The translations under genes were made by a program, and so were the position numbers. A stretch of DNA of 64,000 bases from Nyssa sinensis. Lineage: Eukaryota; Streptophyta; Magnoliopsida; Cornales; Nyssaceae. Below, piece after piece: positions 46,801 through 60,300 of the stretch. The stretch's first letter is position 1. Every line of letters begins with the position of its first letter. The notes under the pieces were generated by a model, which saw nothing but the letters and a program-made list of their open reading frames with translations, had not been told where the DNA came from and did no database searches. Location of the stretch: positions 3,844,501 through 3,908,500 of the forward strand of contig CM018052.1 in the NCBI GenBank assembly GCA_008638375.1. Reading direction: 5' to 3'.

Positions 46801-49800
46801 ATTGAGTTTTGTCTCCAAAACTCAAATGTTCATAATCTAAAAACTCTATTATCTCCTTATGCCAATTTCATCAGTATAGTTCCCTTTTTTTTATTTGTCT
46901 CTTGGACTTATCTCTGGTATTCAGATACTATATTCTCAAGCAAGAAGATTTCTTTATACAGGATTCACAGTTCTTTTGTAGCCTTCTTTGTTTTAATTCA
47001 ATAGTGAATTTTGAAAGTCAAGGGTTTGACCTTTTAACTTCCTCGAGACTTTTAACTCATTGTCTCCAAATTTTAGTATTAACATTCCTATGCATATCTC
47101 TTTAGTTCTTAGATCTATGGTTAGGGGTCTATTATTTTCATTACTCACCCTAAGTCATCTTTTCAGTTACTTGACTATTTCCCCTTGTTACCAGTATCTT
47201 GACTAGTTCCACGTCTAGTCGTTATCTCATTCAGTACTAAATCATGATTACCTTATTGTTCATGGTCTCCCAACTTCCGTTGGCGTCGTATGGTGCATCA
47301 TGTGCCAGGTAAAGGTATCTAGTACCTTGATCTTTTCTTTTCTTTCTGTTTCTTTGGTAGTGGTCATAGGAAGTCAACGGTGTAACTAAACTACACCACT
47401 TCTATCGTTTAGAGTGTTTTGGGCTTCTCATTCAAGTACATTAAGTTTTACTAAGGATAGAGTTCTTGATGGATTCACATTATTCCACTTGAATTCATAT
47501 GGAGGCTTAGGATAATAATCTGGAAGAAAAGGTTTGGATTTTCATATGTCCGAAGCTTATACACAACTGTTTTTCCAATTTCTTCTCCCATTTTTTTTTT
47601 GTCATGAGTTTTGCCTTTGATTTACTACATACATTCGGTTGCAAGAATTACAACGTCACCCATTTAAGTTTCTTTTTGTGTATTGAACTTTCTTTGATTA
47701 CGACCATTATCGTATTTCCCTTTAGCATTTTCAGCATCATATTTCCTTTTGTTTTCATGAACGTCTTTTGGTTTGTGCCAGGACAGTTTACTCGTATTCT
47801 CTTTGCATGACAATATTTATCCCATGCACGGGTAACCTTAAATTTATTCAAAATTTTCATTTGTGATTCTCAATCACATGTCCATTTCTTAAAGATTTAT
47901 CAATCCTCTTTTCATTTCATTTTGTATTATTTCATTATTTTTGTACTATTCATTAGCATACCTACCTTTGTTTTCAAATTCGTGTGCATTCATCCTTCTA
48001 TGAATTAGATAGGTTGAGGAAATCAATTTCTCCATTTTTTTTCAAATTATAGGCTGGTACAAAGGCATTTTATTTCTTGCCCACAATTGAGTTTTTCACA
48101 AAATTTGACTTCTCATTCCTTCGTGGACTAAAATATAGTACATATACTTAGGTCTTGATAGACTTATTAAAAATTGTTAAGGTAGTCTTTTACCCTAGTC
48201 ACTGATTCCCCATATAACAGTCTACTTCGAAAGTGGTCTTAACTGTGTTATCATATTTGGTGTACCTTGAACCTTCCACATCATTTGATCAGTTCAAATC
48301 TCAAAATCTTATAAATTTTTAATTTATAACCATTATTTTGGTTTCACTTACCTTTGCTCAGAAAGGTTGTTCAAATGTCTCATTTCTTGTGCTCGTCATC
48401 ATATTCGATTTTTCATCATATGTTACATTTCTCTCCCTAGTCGTTATTCAACTTTTACAAATTTGTTCTTTCAAAGAACTTATTCAACCATATAAAGAGT
48501 TCATTGTACATTTTGTAACTTCATATCATATTTCAGGATTGTTCACATCAATTAGCCATCCCATCATTTTATCGTTACATTTGACGTTCAAAGTGTATCA
48601 AGATTATGTCAAGCTTCCTACCATGGAATTTCTCAACTACCTTAGTTTCACAGATTTAGTTATTCTTACTCTACCGCAATCTTAATTATTTTTGTAGCTC
48701 AAGAATTATGTATCAATTTAGCACAGTTGTTGTCCTCACCAGTTTTCTAGACACTATACCACAATTTTTGTCTCCTTAATTTTCAGATCACGTTGATCCT
48801 CAAAATTCATTCGGAGTTATCAATCATTTATCTTTTAAAATAGATTCAACTAACTCAATAATGTACCGCCCATAATTGGGTCATATTGTCACCTAGATCA
48901 ACAAGATCCATTAAATTTTTCCCAATGATCAGTTATCACAAGTCAATCTCCTTTTAAGAACCATCACATTTCATAATGTTCACTTAATAGTCTCGTTCAA
49001 TCAGTATTTGCCTCCCAATGATCTATTTGTCTTTACCCTATACGACTCACTCAAAAATCCTCATATTTCTGATATGTCATCAATCCCTCTAAAGTCTCAA
49101 ACTCCTCACGTTACTATTCATTAAGTCTTCCTCTGTCCATCTCTCATATATATTTGTTGTTAAATTTATCGACTTTCCAAGATTTCACAATCTCAACTCT
49201 ATGTCACTTTATATCTTCCAAAAGAGCATTAACCGTTGCCCTTGTTTAAATGATAGTTTTCCCTGATTCATTGATCAATTCACAGTTTAATGACTTAAAA
49301 GTCATCAACCTCGACACTAATACGATTCCTACCAAAAATGCTTAACCTGTGCCCTTAAGCATACTACTTTCTCCCAAAAGTCACTAATCATTTAACTATT
49401 TAAATCATTGGATTCTTAGTTTCTTTGAAGGTATCTAATTAGTTAATAACCGTGTACTTATGATCTATACCTCATATGCTCTATGTATATCATTCATGAA
49501 TAATGATTTCCTCGTGGTAACTCAAAAATCATATATCATCTCAATTTCATGGTTTCTCTAAATGATTTACTACCAGTTCAGTCCTTACGATCATTTAGAT
49601 CACATTGATTATTTAGAATCATTTATCATTTACTTTCATCTAACTTGATAGAGTATTGACTAAAATCGAGTCACACATTATCTTAGATCACAAGATTCAT
49701 TGAATTTCTTCCTAAGATTTTATTCATCATGTGTCAACCTCTTTTCAAAATCATCACATTTCATAAGGTCAATTCTGACAATCTCACTCATTTAGTAATT

Positions 49801-50794
49801 GTCTTCAAGACTCTATTCATATTTACCCTATCAAGGTCTACTTATAACTTACCCAAGAATTTTCATAATTCTGGTACATCATTAATTTATTTAGAGTATC
49901 AACTCCTCATGTAATTATCTATTAAGTTTCCTTCAGACTATCTCTCATTCAAGTCTCGTTTATTTATCTATAACATTTATCGAAATCTCCTCTAGTATTT
50001 TCAGTGTCATTCATTGAGAATCCTCATCATTTATCTTTAAAGATACTACTATTCCCTAAAGGTCAGTATTTACTTAATCATCTCAATTGTTCAAGAATCA
50101 TCGATTTCCATCATAACATAATCTTTTCCCCCGATATATAGTATTCATCAATAATAAATCTCTCGATGGTATTGAAACAGTTAACATGTAACCTAAGGGC
50201 TCTGTTTCTAAGTTCAACTTAGCAGTTAATGGGGGAATTATAAATTAATACGTAGATTTAATATTTAAACAATATGTGGGCAGGTTGTAAACAACTAGAA
50301 AATACCTGCGACTATTAGTACAGTAACCTGATCATCTCCTAGTGGTGTTTTGGAGACATTATCCTTGGTGGACATTTAGGTAATTGGGGCATTTAATTAT
50401 GCCTCTATTGTCATAATTGACCCTTTTTTTTTGGCAAATTTCCTCCCCGCCCCGTTTTATGGTCTTTGTTGGTGCCGCTGTTTCATTGTAAGGGGTCAAC
50501 CGCTGAGGCTTGATTCTGGGTAGAGCCTTGATGACTCTTTTCATAAGGCGTTCTATTCTATTTAATTGATCTATCTGATCCATCTCAGTTAGATGATTTC
50601 TAGCTATCGACGTATTCCTGCTGTTAACCTTTTTTGTAAAAGATAATCAATCAATCTATACGTAAAATAATAGTCAGTGTTCTCATAAAAGTCTAACTTA
50701 GTAATGTCAACGTTATCTAGCGACTGACTCTTAGACTTTAACAGTTCTAGAACTCTAATCCTGTCTCCCATGACTCACTAGAACCTAAGGCTCA
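46801..50794 (-). mobile_element. Internal region of V, noncoding
   Basis: About 4 kb, AT-rich. No RT, integrase, protease or RNase H motif in any frame. The part 46801-48990 is collinear with R 10036-11460. The first ATG frame after the primer site, 50583-50359, encodes 74 residues (MDQIDQLNRIERLMKRVIKA); it may be a gag remnant or chance. Confidence 0.75.
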
Positions 50795-50806
50795 GCTCTG
50801 ATACCA
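50795..50806 (-). other. Primer binding site of V
   Basis: Minus-strand TGGTATCAGAGC, complementary to the tRNA-iMet 3' end, three bases after the LTR. Confidence 0.9.
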
Positions 50807-50809
50807 AGT

Positions 50810-52198
50810 TGTCACGACCCAAAACCCACCCTATGCGGATCTCGTATCGCGGGGCTGACCCTATGGCCGTCCCTACTTTTTTTTTCCTTGTATCAATAAC
50901 AACAATGTATAATATAAACTTAAACAGTAAATCGGCGAAAGTCTTACACACATAATATGGTTCTTCAATAGGAACCAACATAACATCACCCTTAGGTGGT
51001 GAATACATAAGAGAAATACATCATAACTAATACATTCATCACAATGTCCTCCTATGCTCTTGGACTCCTACTGCGGTCTTGCAGCGTCCCTTCCTGAAAC
51101 ATAAGTAAGTCAAGGTGAGCTAACGAAGCTCAGCAAGTAAATTCCCATCTCTGACACGGGTTAAGGTTAACATAGAAAGAATATGAATTCATGAATGTGA
51201 ACATGATAGCCAATCATGGGATAAGAAGTTGTGATAGCCAATACGGATAAAATGCCACGATGGCCAATGAATAGTAGAGGTCACAATAATCAATCATGAG
51301 TAATGGATATAACAAGAACATGAAAATCTCAATAACAATCAGTCAACATAAATGTACTACCACAATAAATCGATAGTAATCAATCGTAATCAATGAGTGG
51401 ACTCTCAACACAAGATTATTCATAGGGAATGACAACATCCTATGAATCCAATAAACGTAATCATATCAATCAAACATAAGTGATGCATTTACTCTGTTCA
51501 GGGCTTGCTAGACCCTCGGTCTTTTGGGGCCCGGCATAGCCCCCCTCAATAAGTGCATATAAAATGCCATGAATCTAATAAACGTGTCATATCAGTCAAA
51601 CATAAGTGATGCAATTACTCTATTCAGGGCTTGGTAAACCCTCGGTCTTTTGGGGCCCGACATACCCCCTTAATAAATGCATATAAAATGCCATCATAAC
51701 TCAATGCGTAAAAACGTCATCATTACCATATGTCCATTCAAGAACTCGACCCGTAGGTCCTGTCAACTTAGAAAGCATCGGATGGATATTATGACTGAGC
51801 AAAAATCTGGCATTCATAATATATCATGATCATTCGTGATTCCATAAGAAGTATATAAAAATGAAATATCATTCATTCAGTTAAAACATAATAGTAGGCC
51901 TTTCAAGGCGTGGTATAAAGAGTACAACATAATGATCAATGATATAGCTATCAATAAACGTCCACAAGATAGAACAATATCACATTGTGGAAACAATTAA
52001 CATTTGGTACGTACAAGAGTACGATTCTGGCGGTAATAGAATGAATGTGGCTTAGAAGACCACATGTAAGAGATTGGTGTTTACTTAACTTATCAGTGCA
52101 TTCTAGTTCAGTATTCTGTGACTTTTCCTTTTCTGTTTAATTCTAATTTCGCAACCCCCTCGCCTCATTTATGTTTTGCTTTTATTTTGTAAGTTACT

Positions 52199-52237
<39 letters not shown>

Positions 52238-52577
52238 TTAATAATTCCTTTATATTTCTATATATCTATACATGGTTATGTATATATAATTTTATATTAC
52301 ATATACATTTATGTATACACACCCATACATGTATACATATATGTATACATACATGTACACGTACTTCGATGCTCACTCGTGGCTTACTCGGGTATTGCCC
52401 GAGCATCGTCTGTATTTTTAAGACCGTTCATTTCATTTGATATCGTAACATAGAATCTTAACAGTTTGGATTTATTTTGGTATTACATTCATTGGCTCGG
52501 CTTGTCTCGGTATTATTATTTGACCTTCTTTAGGCATTTATGGAATTAGTCCTATTTATTTGGGTCGAGGTGTTACA
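50810..52577 (-). repeat. 5' LTR of V, with internal deletion
   Basis: 1,768 bp. Aligns with both ends of the 3' LTR but lacks its middle. The joint is at GACTTTTCCTTTTC (near 52118), a word that stands on both sides of the missing block in the 3' LTR (near 41985 and 46270). A CA repeat lies at 52207-52233. Confidence 0.85.
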
Positions 52578-52582
52578 GTAGG

Positions 52583-52706
52583 CTTGGTCAAAACAAAAAT
52601 CAACCTTGGTAATGTCTAAAACTTGCAGTGATTTGGTTTGCCAACGTTTGAAATTTCTGGTCATATCGGGGACAACCTTGGTGGCAATCGACATAGCAGC
52701 ATCCAT
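52583..52706 (-). pseudogene. N-terminus of the Copia gag, separated by V
   Basis: Minus-strand ATG at 52706; reads MDAAMSIATKVVPDM then FKRWQTKSLQVLDITKVDF, a Copia gag start (the W in the R-W-K/Q context is typical). It continues at 40692 across element V, with a frame change before the first gag repeat. Confidence 0.75.
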
Positions 52707-53460
52707 TATAAACTACTCGTAAGATTGTTGTAAAAAAATGGTGTAATGGAAGTAGAAAAGAAAACAAAATAGAGAAGAAGGAACTTATAAAAAAATGGTT
52801 GAGGCATGTGCTAGATATTGTTCTTAAGAGTAGTTTCTTCTTCTCCAAAAAAGTATCTCGGTGCAGAAGGTCTTAGTTATCTACCCTCCAAGATTCAACA
52901 GCCTATCTTCACTAACGTGCACTCATAAAGTGAAACTGTTAAGAACAACCTTAGAAAGCAGTGATCTTTCTTCAACGGAACCTAACCCATAAAGTGGATG
53001 TACATATAAGCTCACAAAAGTTTTCCTAACTTTCCTATGTGAGACACAAGGTTTTAGGCTTCTTTGGAGAAATTCAAGTTAAAACTTTCCTATGTGGGAC
53101 ACAAGGTTTTAGGCTTCTTTGGAGAAACTCAAGTTTACAAGACAAGGAAGGAATTTGTCTTTGAAATACCATACTCGAGGCTATATATACAACAGTGATT
53201 AGGCATATCCCCTCTGCCCTGAAGCCAAATCCCTCATTTGAAGATAGAGTGATTTGGACAAAAGGGAAGTCTAGGAAGTTTACTTGATCCTCTACTTAGA
53301 ATGGCCTAGAATTACCAATGAATATTCTGTAGATTGATATGAACTGGTGTGGTTCAAGCGTTCGATTCCCAAATTTGTTTCCTATACAGTAGTGGGATCA
53401 TTATGAAGTAGACACAAGCTGGAGCTTTGGAAAGTTGGATCATTATTCAACTCTCTTTGT
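52707..53460 (-). other. Copia leader and possible 5' LTR
   Basis: Upstream of the gag start. CTTTCCTATGTG(G/A)GACACAAGGTTTTAGGC is directly repeated near 53030 and 53084. Minus-strand TATA at 53189-53182 (TTGTATATATAGCC). I could not find a clear primer site or LTR ends. A B-box-like CGTTCGATTCCC lies near 53360. Confidence 0.35.
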
Positions 53461-53822
53461 TTTGTTGGTTGGTCTCTTGGCTGGTGCCGTTTCCCCCACG
53501 GAAGTTTTAAAATTTTGACTTTCACCTTATATTTCTATAGAAATTTAAAAAAAAAAAATTAGGAATTGCCCTGCCCCCCAAAAATTTTCAATTTTTACAA
53601 AACACCCTCTTAAATTGAAACTTTTGTAACATTCCACACACAACCCCTCCAAAAAAAAATTTAAAGTCTAGGTCCGCCACTGCTAGTGGATCTTTGTTTT
53701 GTAAGTCCTGTGCACTGCCCCTTGTATATGTGTACATCTTGTTCTTTTTATCTAAAGTTACATAAAATCTAACTTACTGGAAAAAAAAAAAAAGTGATAT
53801 AATTACCAACTTCTATGTAACA

Positions 53823-53869
<47 letters not shown>

Positions 53870-54728
53870 CTAGACGTACCTGTCTCCATGGTACACGTAA
53901 AATAACTCGATATTCCAGAATTTCCAATAAATGCACTGGGAAATGCCTTCCTAGTCTCTTTTCTTACTTTGTGGCTCCCAAGTTTAATGAGGAAACTATA
54001 ACTGAAGCAAGAAAAAGGACTAAGCCCTATATTTATAACCAGGCATTCCAAACAGACCCCAAGCATATTAAGAAAAAATGTATACTAACAACTTCAGAAA
54101 TTGCTTGGGAATAAAATGAAATTGGCTACCAACTCCAAGCCCCATTCTGCGGCTGTGGTTTCTCCGAACCTTTCTTCCCCTTGAAGGCTTGCCACACAGT
54201 CACCTTCAATGTCAGCACAAAACTAATTGCACGGCAAATTTTCCCCTTGCTCTAGAATTTGTAAAGCCCAAAAGTGACATAATTTAGACACATACACCAG
54301 AGATATACAAATTTTTCAATGGGTCGAGTGGGTTTATCGTGGTCTGCTGTGCTGCTGCACTGTCAACTTGCATGCAATTTGGGACAACAGTGATTCCTGC
54401 ACCTCCCTACACTGCAAAGCGGAAACCTCCCTCCCTCTTCACCAGTCAGTCATCCTCCCTCTTACTAGCTCAAAATGCTATTGCCCCCATCTGTTGGGTT
54501 TTCTTTGTTACATCTATCTCGCGTCAATTGGTTAATGCGAGCGAGTATTTAAGGGAATAACTTAGCAACCAATACATTGAAAAATGGGCAATGGAAGAAC
54601 GACACACTCACTCATTACAAGAGGGAGTTAACAGCTCTTAACCACCTAGACACACCGATTCGAGAAAGACCAAAACGAGAACACATGCTTCAGTTATTAT
54701 AAAGATGAGCTGTGAAAGACACCGGCCC
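53461..54728. other. Intergenic sequence, no gene recognised
   Basis: A hAT/MITE-like end CAGTGGCGGACC (minus strand, near 53682) without a visible partner; TA then GA microsatellite at 53824-53869. One 73-codon frame at 54339-54560 has no recognisable feature. I see no coding exon here. Confidence 0.5.
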
Positions 54729-54734
54729 TTTATT
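54729..54734 (-). terminator. Candidate polyadenylation signal of the ARID-type gene
   Basis: AATAAA on the minus strand, ~475 nt past the stop codon; a plausible plant 3' UTR length. Confidence 0.35.
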
Positions 54735-55209
54735 CACATTATAGGTAAAAAGGGTAATGCTTTACATACTGCCTCAAACATGCGGGAACTCCTAAAATCA
54801 CAAAAATAGAAAAACCTGAGCATTTCAAATTATCAATCACCATATATAAATTTCGATGCAATACTCTAGGCAAGTAACAAGAATACTGGAACAAATAGAA
54901 AGTAACTAATTTGAATTTTGACAATGTAGCCACCAAAGTTATCGAGGGCGGTTCAACCTGAAAAAGCCTCCTCACAATCCAACTAAATTAGTTAAGACTT
55001 TGCAATTCACAGGACCTCTAAAACTAACTTATCAAAGTGCAAACATACATAAGGCAGACATAGTTTGGCATTCATGAGGTTAGGTAGTTAATGCTGATTC
55101 AGCAATGCTAGTTTTTCAGCTTCATACTTTATCCCTACTAGGAAAGTTAATTTCTTCCCACGACTTTTATCAGTCTGATCCCTGAATGTTAGAAAAGGTT
55201 CATATCAAC

Positions 55210-57358
55210 TTAGATATTCGACTGCTCAAAAGGGACACGAACAAAGAGTCGGCCATGCAGGCTAACAACGGCAGATGTCTGAAGAGGATCAATTCTCGCA
55301 GGTAAGCTTACCACCTGAAAACCACGTACCAATTTATTAATACAAAACAACTGTTCTCTCCAGAACATATGAAAAACATTAGGAAAAAAGAAAAGAAAAA
55401 GAAAATTGAAATGCTGAAGTGAGATTTTGTAAAGCCTATGCTTCAGTTAATACAAGGGATAGAAAACCAAAAAAAAAAAAAAAAGTAAAGTAGAAGCGAT
55501 GAAAAAAGTTATCCCTAGGGTAAGGAAGGAGCCTTTCCATCTTTTTGTTTGATGCGTAGTACAGAAAAGAGTATGATAGGCAAGGGCGATGGAAAGACTT
55601 CTTTTTTCCTTCATCCATTCCCTTCTCTTCCTTCTCCGTTACCTCCTAGCTAATTATGGAACCTCAATCTTTCCCTCCTCTTTTCCATCCCTTCCTTTCT
55701 TTCTTCCCACTCTTCCATCGTACCAGTCTCCTAATGATAACAACAGGCATCTAAAGCCCTAGTGGAATCAGCAAATGTTTCTATAACCAAGTTGGAAGAT
55801 TCAAGTCCCACCCGTGCAAGACCTTAACTTATGATGTGATATATTAATAAATACCCAGAAAATAAAGATAATAATAATATAATGAAGTTCATTGAACCCT
55901 TGGAAGAAAGAAAGTGGCTTTTATTTTCTTACTAGCTCATGGGCTGTGCATAATTCCAACAACATCAAGCGAGTGTTTCTAGATTTCCTCAATCAACATT
56001 AAAGTAAGTCAGAGACATACCTTTTTAAAAGCTGTGATACCCCATGGATTGTCAGGCTGCTCAGGTTGACCTGTTATAACCAGCCGTCCAGCTGGATCTG
56101 ATTGAACTCGCACCTGAGTCAACCAAGAGACAAGACCATAAATACCATGCTGAGATGTACCCAAAAAAAATGCATCAAGGATTGTGCACTAACTAGGTTA
56201 TTTTATAGTATTGCAGATGTCACTGCCAACATGTTTCTGACTTGTATCATACCCCCTCTGCCCAAATATTGAGATGAATCTATTTCCATGATTGTTTGCA
56301 GTTCAACATTTTCACAGATTGAAAAATGATGCATAAATTATTCTTCTCAAAATTAGAACCGTACAACTTTAAACTTGTGTTGCAAAACTGATGCATAAAT
56401 TATACTTCTCAAAACTGATGCATGAAGATTCAAGTCAAAATACAAATCTCCATGAACTTATACATGGACCAAAGATATCATTGCTGAAAATAAGATTGGT
56501 TGTATAATTAAATTCTAGCACCCATAATATTTGGTAATAGCAAAATAGTGGACATTCCTTTATCCCTATTACCTGCGTAGAAATTAGTGCTCCAACTTGG
56601 TCAGGCCAACCTGAGCCCAACTTGAGTGATGTAAGACAGAGACTCAAACAAGGAAAACAAAAGCTGTCCTAAAATCAATGATGGTGAGTTAGAGTTTTAG
56701 GTTTTATGTAAAAAGGCTTATGGTTGCTTGAGTAATGACTGGGTTAAGTTTTAAGCTAGAAAAAGAAGAGTTTCTGGAGGTATTAATGGGCTGCTCCTTT
56801 GCTGTGCACAGTAACCAAGAATAGTGAATTTGCCTTTCAATGGTCTTGGATTGGAACACGATAGTATTTAATGGAGAATATAATTGGGCTTATCAGAGTA
56901 GGGGTTTTAGGGAAAGAATGGTTAACAAAGTCTGACTGCACGTTCAAAGGGTAGAAAATTAAAAAGAAGAAAGAGCATTTAAAATAAAAACAAAAAAGAC
57001 AAGAAAAATCTTAGAATCTCTCTAAGGCTTCTAGGAACCTCACTTTGAAGAATTTTAATAGAGCCTCACCGTTAAAAGAAAATTAAATTTGAAGGGAATT
57101 TTTACTGATCAAAGTTCTGTTAAAATGTCTCCACAAAACTTGCTTATAGAAGTTTAGACAACTCTGTAGTAGATAAAGGATTTCCTAACTCCCACAATTC
57201 AAATAACTTCCTAAAATAAATAAGATACTACTAATCCAAATAAGAAACACCAGTGGTAGGACCCTAAGAAACACGGACACTCGTACGATAAAAAAAGACA
57301 TAGACATGTGAACACGGCATTTCTTAAAAAAGTAGAATATTGATATGTTAAGGACAAG

Positions 57359-57395
<37 letters not shown>

Positions 57396-60300
57396 TGTTT
57401 ATATGACCTTATAATAAAAACCTAATATTATTTCAATCAAAGCAGAATAAAACACACAAATCACAACAATATTAATTAATATAAAAAAAAAGTCATTAAA
57501 TAAAAAATCAAGAACTTCTTCATTTAATCAACATCCACGATCCAAGTTTAAAAATTTGCTAACTACTATATAAAACATATATATTCATATATCTACAACC
57601 CAAAAGAGAAGCAAAGAAGAACCGGGGAAAAGAGGGTAAATTCTCAGGAAAAAAATCCAAAAAAACATGTCCTAACGTGTCCAGGTGTGTCCGAAATTCA
57701 GAATAATAAAAAAAATATTTGAACACTCTTTCTTTGTGAGTCCGAAAGCTGTCCAACTGACATTGATACCTGAGTCAAAATAAAGTATCCGTGTTTCGTA
57801 GGTAGGACCCATTAGACCATTGATAGGACCCTTCCAAGCACACACCTTTAAAGTTTAAGGTGTTGATCCCATCACCTAGACCAACCCAAATTTTGATTGG
57901 GGCTTGGGCAGCCTTCTTCATACCTCAGTCCAGGCTTAGGTTGAAAAACCTCAATCCAATCTAAATTTGGGTTGGGTTTGGGCAGCCCACGTCGTCAATT
58001 TTGTGCAACCAGTGAATCAACGACGAAGAAGTTTACAGTCAAGGAGGATGACAATGACAATCGAGGAAGCAATGGCGTCACACTATCATACACCAAAAAT
58101 TTCAAATTAAATATAACCTGGATTAGATTGCTTGATTTGCATCTACCTATCAATATAAATTCATTATTGGAGCAAACGCCTCAGTTCAGGGAAACACAAT
58201 AGATAAAAGAGCCATTATCAATGATCGAACTGATTTATCCATGATTTCCCTAAATTGGGCTTGCTAATAACTGAAAACATCACTAACCCTGCATCTGCTC
58301 TGTGCTTGCTAGTAAACATAATTAAATTTACTGTAGTTACAGAAATAAGGTCTGGCAAAAAATAGCTATGAACACATAAAATTAAAAATAAGTATTTCGC
58401 AAGAAATACATACCTCCTCACGCAAAAGTCCAGGGACCAGAGCATAAACCTCAAAACAATCTTTCTGTGCAGAGACGATACGAAAAGTTAGAAATCCAAT
58501 GAAACAAACCTAAGGATTGACTAAAATTTTAGAATTTATATGAATCTAAAGAAACTTACAGTTTCACGCACATTGATCTTCACCCAATCAGCAGGGGGGC
58601 CAACATCAACAACTGTTGTGACCAGTCTAGAAAACAAACACCAATTTAGCAGTGTCTCAATAACTGGGAAAGAAGTTTTTTTCCCCGAAAAGAGAAGGGA
58701 GGAGGGTTACATTTACTGCCTCTTTTTCAGGAAATGTAAAAGGAAACGGAATTCAACCTAGTTTCAACAACATTTTACACTGCAGATTCATGGTAAGGGT
58801 AGTAAAAAATTTTCAGACTAACCAAGGCAATAGACTCAAGTATCCAACTGTCACCCAGTTGACTAAGTCCAGAAGTCCCTTATCATCCTTCAGTTAATAA
58901 TTCCATTTGAACTTACAGTCTCTTTAAAAAAAGGCTGTAGCCAGTGCACAAGGCTCCTGCAATTGGCAGTTGCAGAGGCTGGGAAATTACATTCACTCTG
59001 TGAGATTAAATAAAAATCTTAAAACCCAAGATTTGTTCCATTCCACACACAGATCAGGGGATCATTTATACAGTTCCGTGATTTTAAGCACCTGCCACTT
59101 TATAATTCCAAATAACAGGAATTCGTTACTAACAGTTAAAAGAATTTCTCCTTTTTTCTTTTAAAAAAAAAATAGCAAAGAAAAGAACTCGTTCCTCATG
59201 GTGCGAAAGGTAAATAAGCAAAATCAACTAGGGAGAGGATTGCAGGGCTATGGTTCTTAGCTAAGTGTGGCTCAAAATGAGGAGCAGACAAGAAATTTTT
59301 GTTTTGGGATTTCAATAAGGCTGCAATGATGCACATTTTACATTTTCTATAACATATATATTTATATATATATATATTATAAAGGTCCCTCCTTTCAAAA
59401 GCAACACTATCCCTCACTTGGCCACCTAAGCAGGGAATTGCTCCAAACAACTTTGGTAACGCGTATGCCTGTGCGCGTGCACATCATGCGCATCTGTTGG
59501 GGAAAGGACTGGGCATATTTGTCAGCAAAGGGTCTGCAAACACTGTTGGAATGCATAAGAGGACAAACGTGTGGCTTGCTACTCCTTATCCTTGAGCACA
59601 AGCATTTGTTTGCCACACACCGGATCATGGATTTGGTTAACTCAACACCCCCCCCCCCCCCAACAAAAACCCTTTCTTTCCCATTAGAAAAAAAAAAAAA
59701 AAACAACAGACACACTGAAGTATTTGAGACTTATGATATAATTGTATCTATCAGTGTATCACCTTTCTCAGTCCAAAAAAGTCAACTTCTACCATTAGCT
59801 TGTACAATCCACCAAGCTGATGGGCCTAGGCCCGAAAGCCCCTCAAATCCACAGCTTTTCCCCTTCTTTGAAACTACCACAATAAAATAGCTATTCAAAC
59901 TCTTCTCAACCTTTCCATAAGCATAAAAGTAATTTATAATTGCAAAAAATCCAGTCTCGCTGCCCCCTAATATTGCTGGATGAATGCCTTTATAGTGGCA
60001 TATTGGTCAGAAGCCTTGTCCTAATTACAGCTTTTCAAAACCTCCACCACCTCCCACTTAATGGTTTATTTCGAACATTCCCTGTCCCTTTTTTCAATCT
60101 TGTCAAATTCCATCCCATCCAACCAAGGATGACACTAAAATGTCTCTGAGTACAGCCTCTCATAACAATAATCCTCTCAATGTGATAAACTCGCATGTGC
60201 AAGTTGGCCTTTAGAGCAATCCTCCCTAGCTCAGCTCTGCACTTGTCCCTCCAAGCCTCATTCTCTCCAGTCATCCCATCAGCTTCTTCTTTCCTATTTA

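Larger units (their letters stand above)
40688..52582 (-). mobile_element. Complete LARD-like element V with duplication GTAGG
   Basis: Exact 5-bp duplication GTAGG at 40688-40692 and 52578-52582. Minus strand order: 5' LTR 50810-52577, primer site 50795-50806, ~4-kb internal region 46801-50794 without pol, polypurine tract 46786-46800, 3' LTR 40693-46785. It splits the Copia gag. The tract and the preceding GTTTTGGAGACAAAACTC resemble the end of Tekay/Del chromovirus elements, but no protein domain is left, and R and W share the noncoding interior. Confidence 0.9.

Noticed and set aside
59438..59890. 150-codon plus-strand frame in the ARID intron
   Set aside because: Overlaps the antisense LINE fragment at its end, and crosses poly-C and poly-A runs; no domain.
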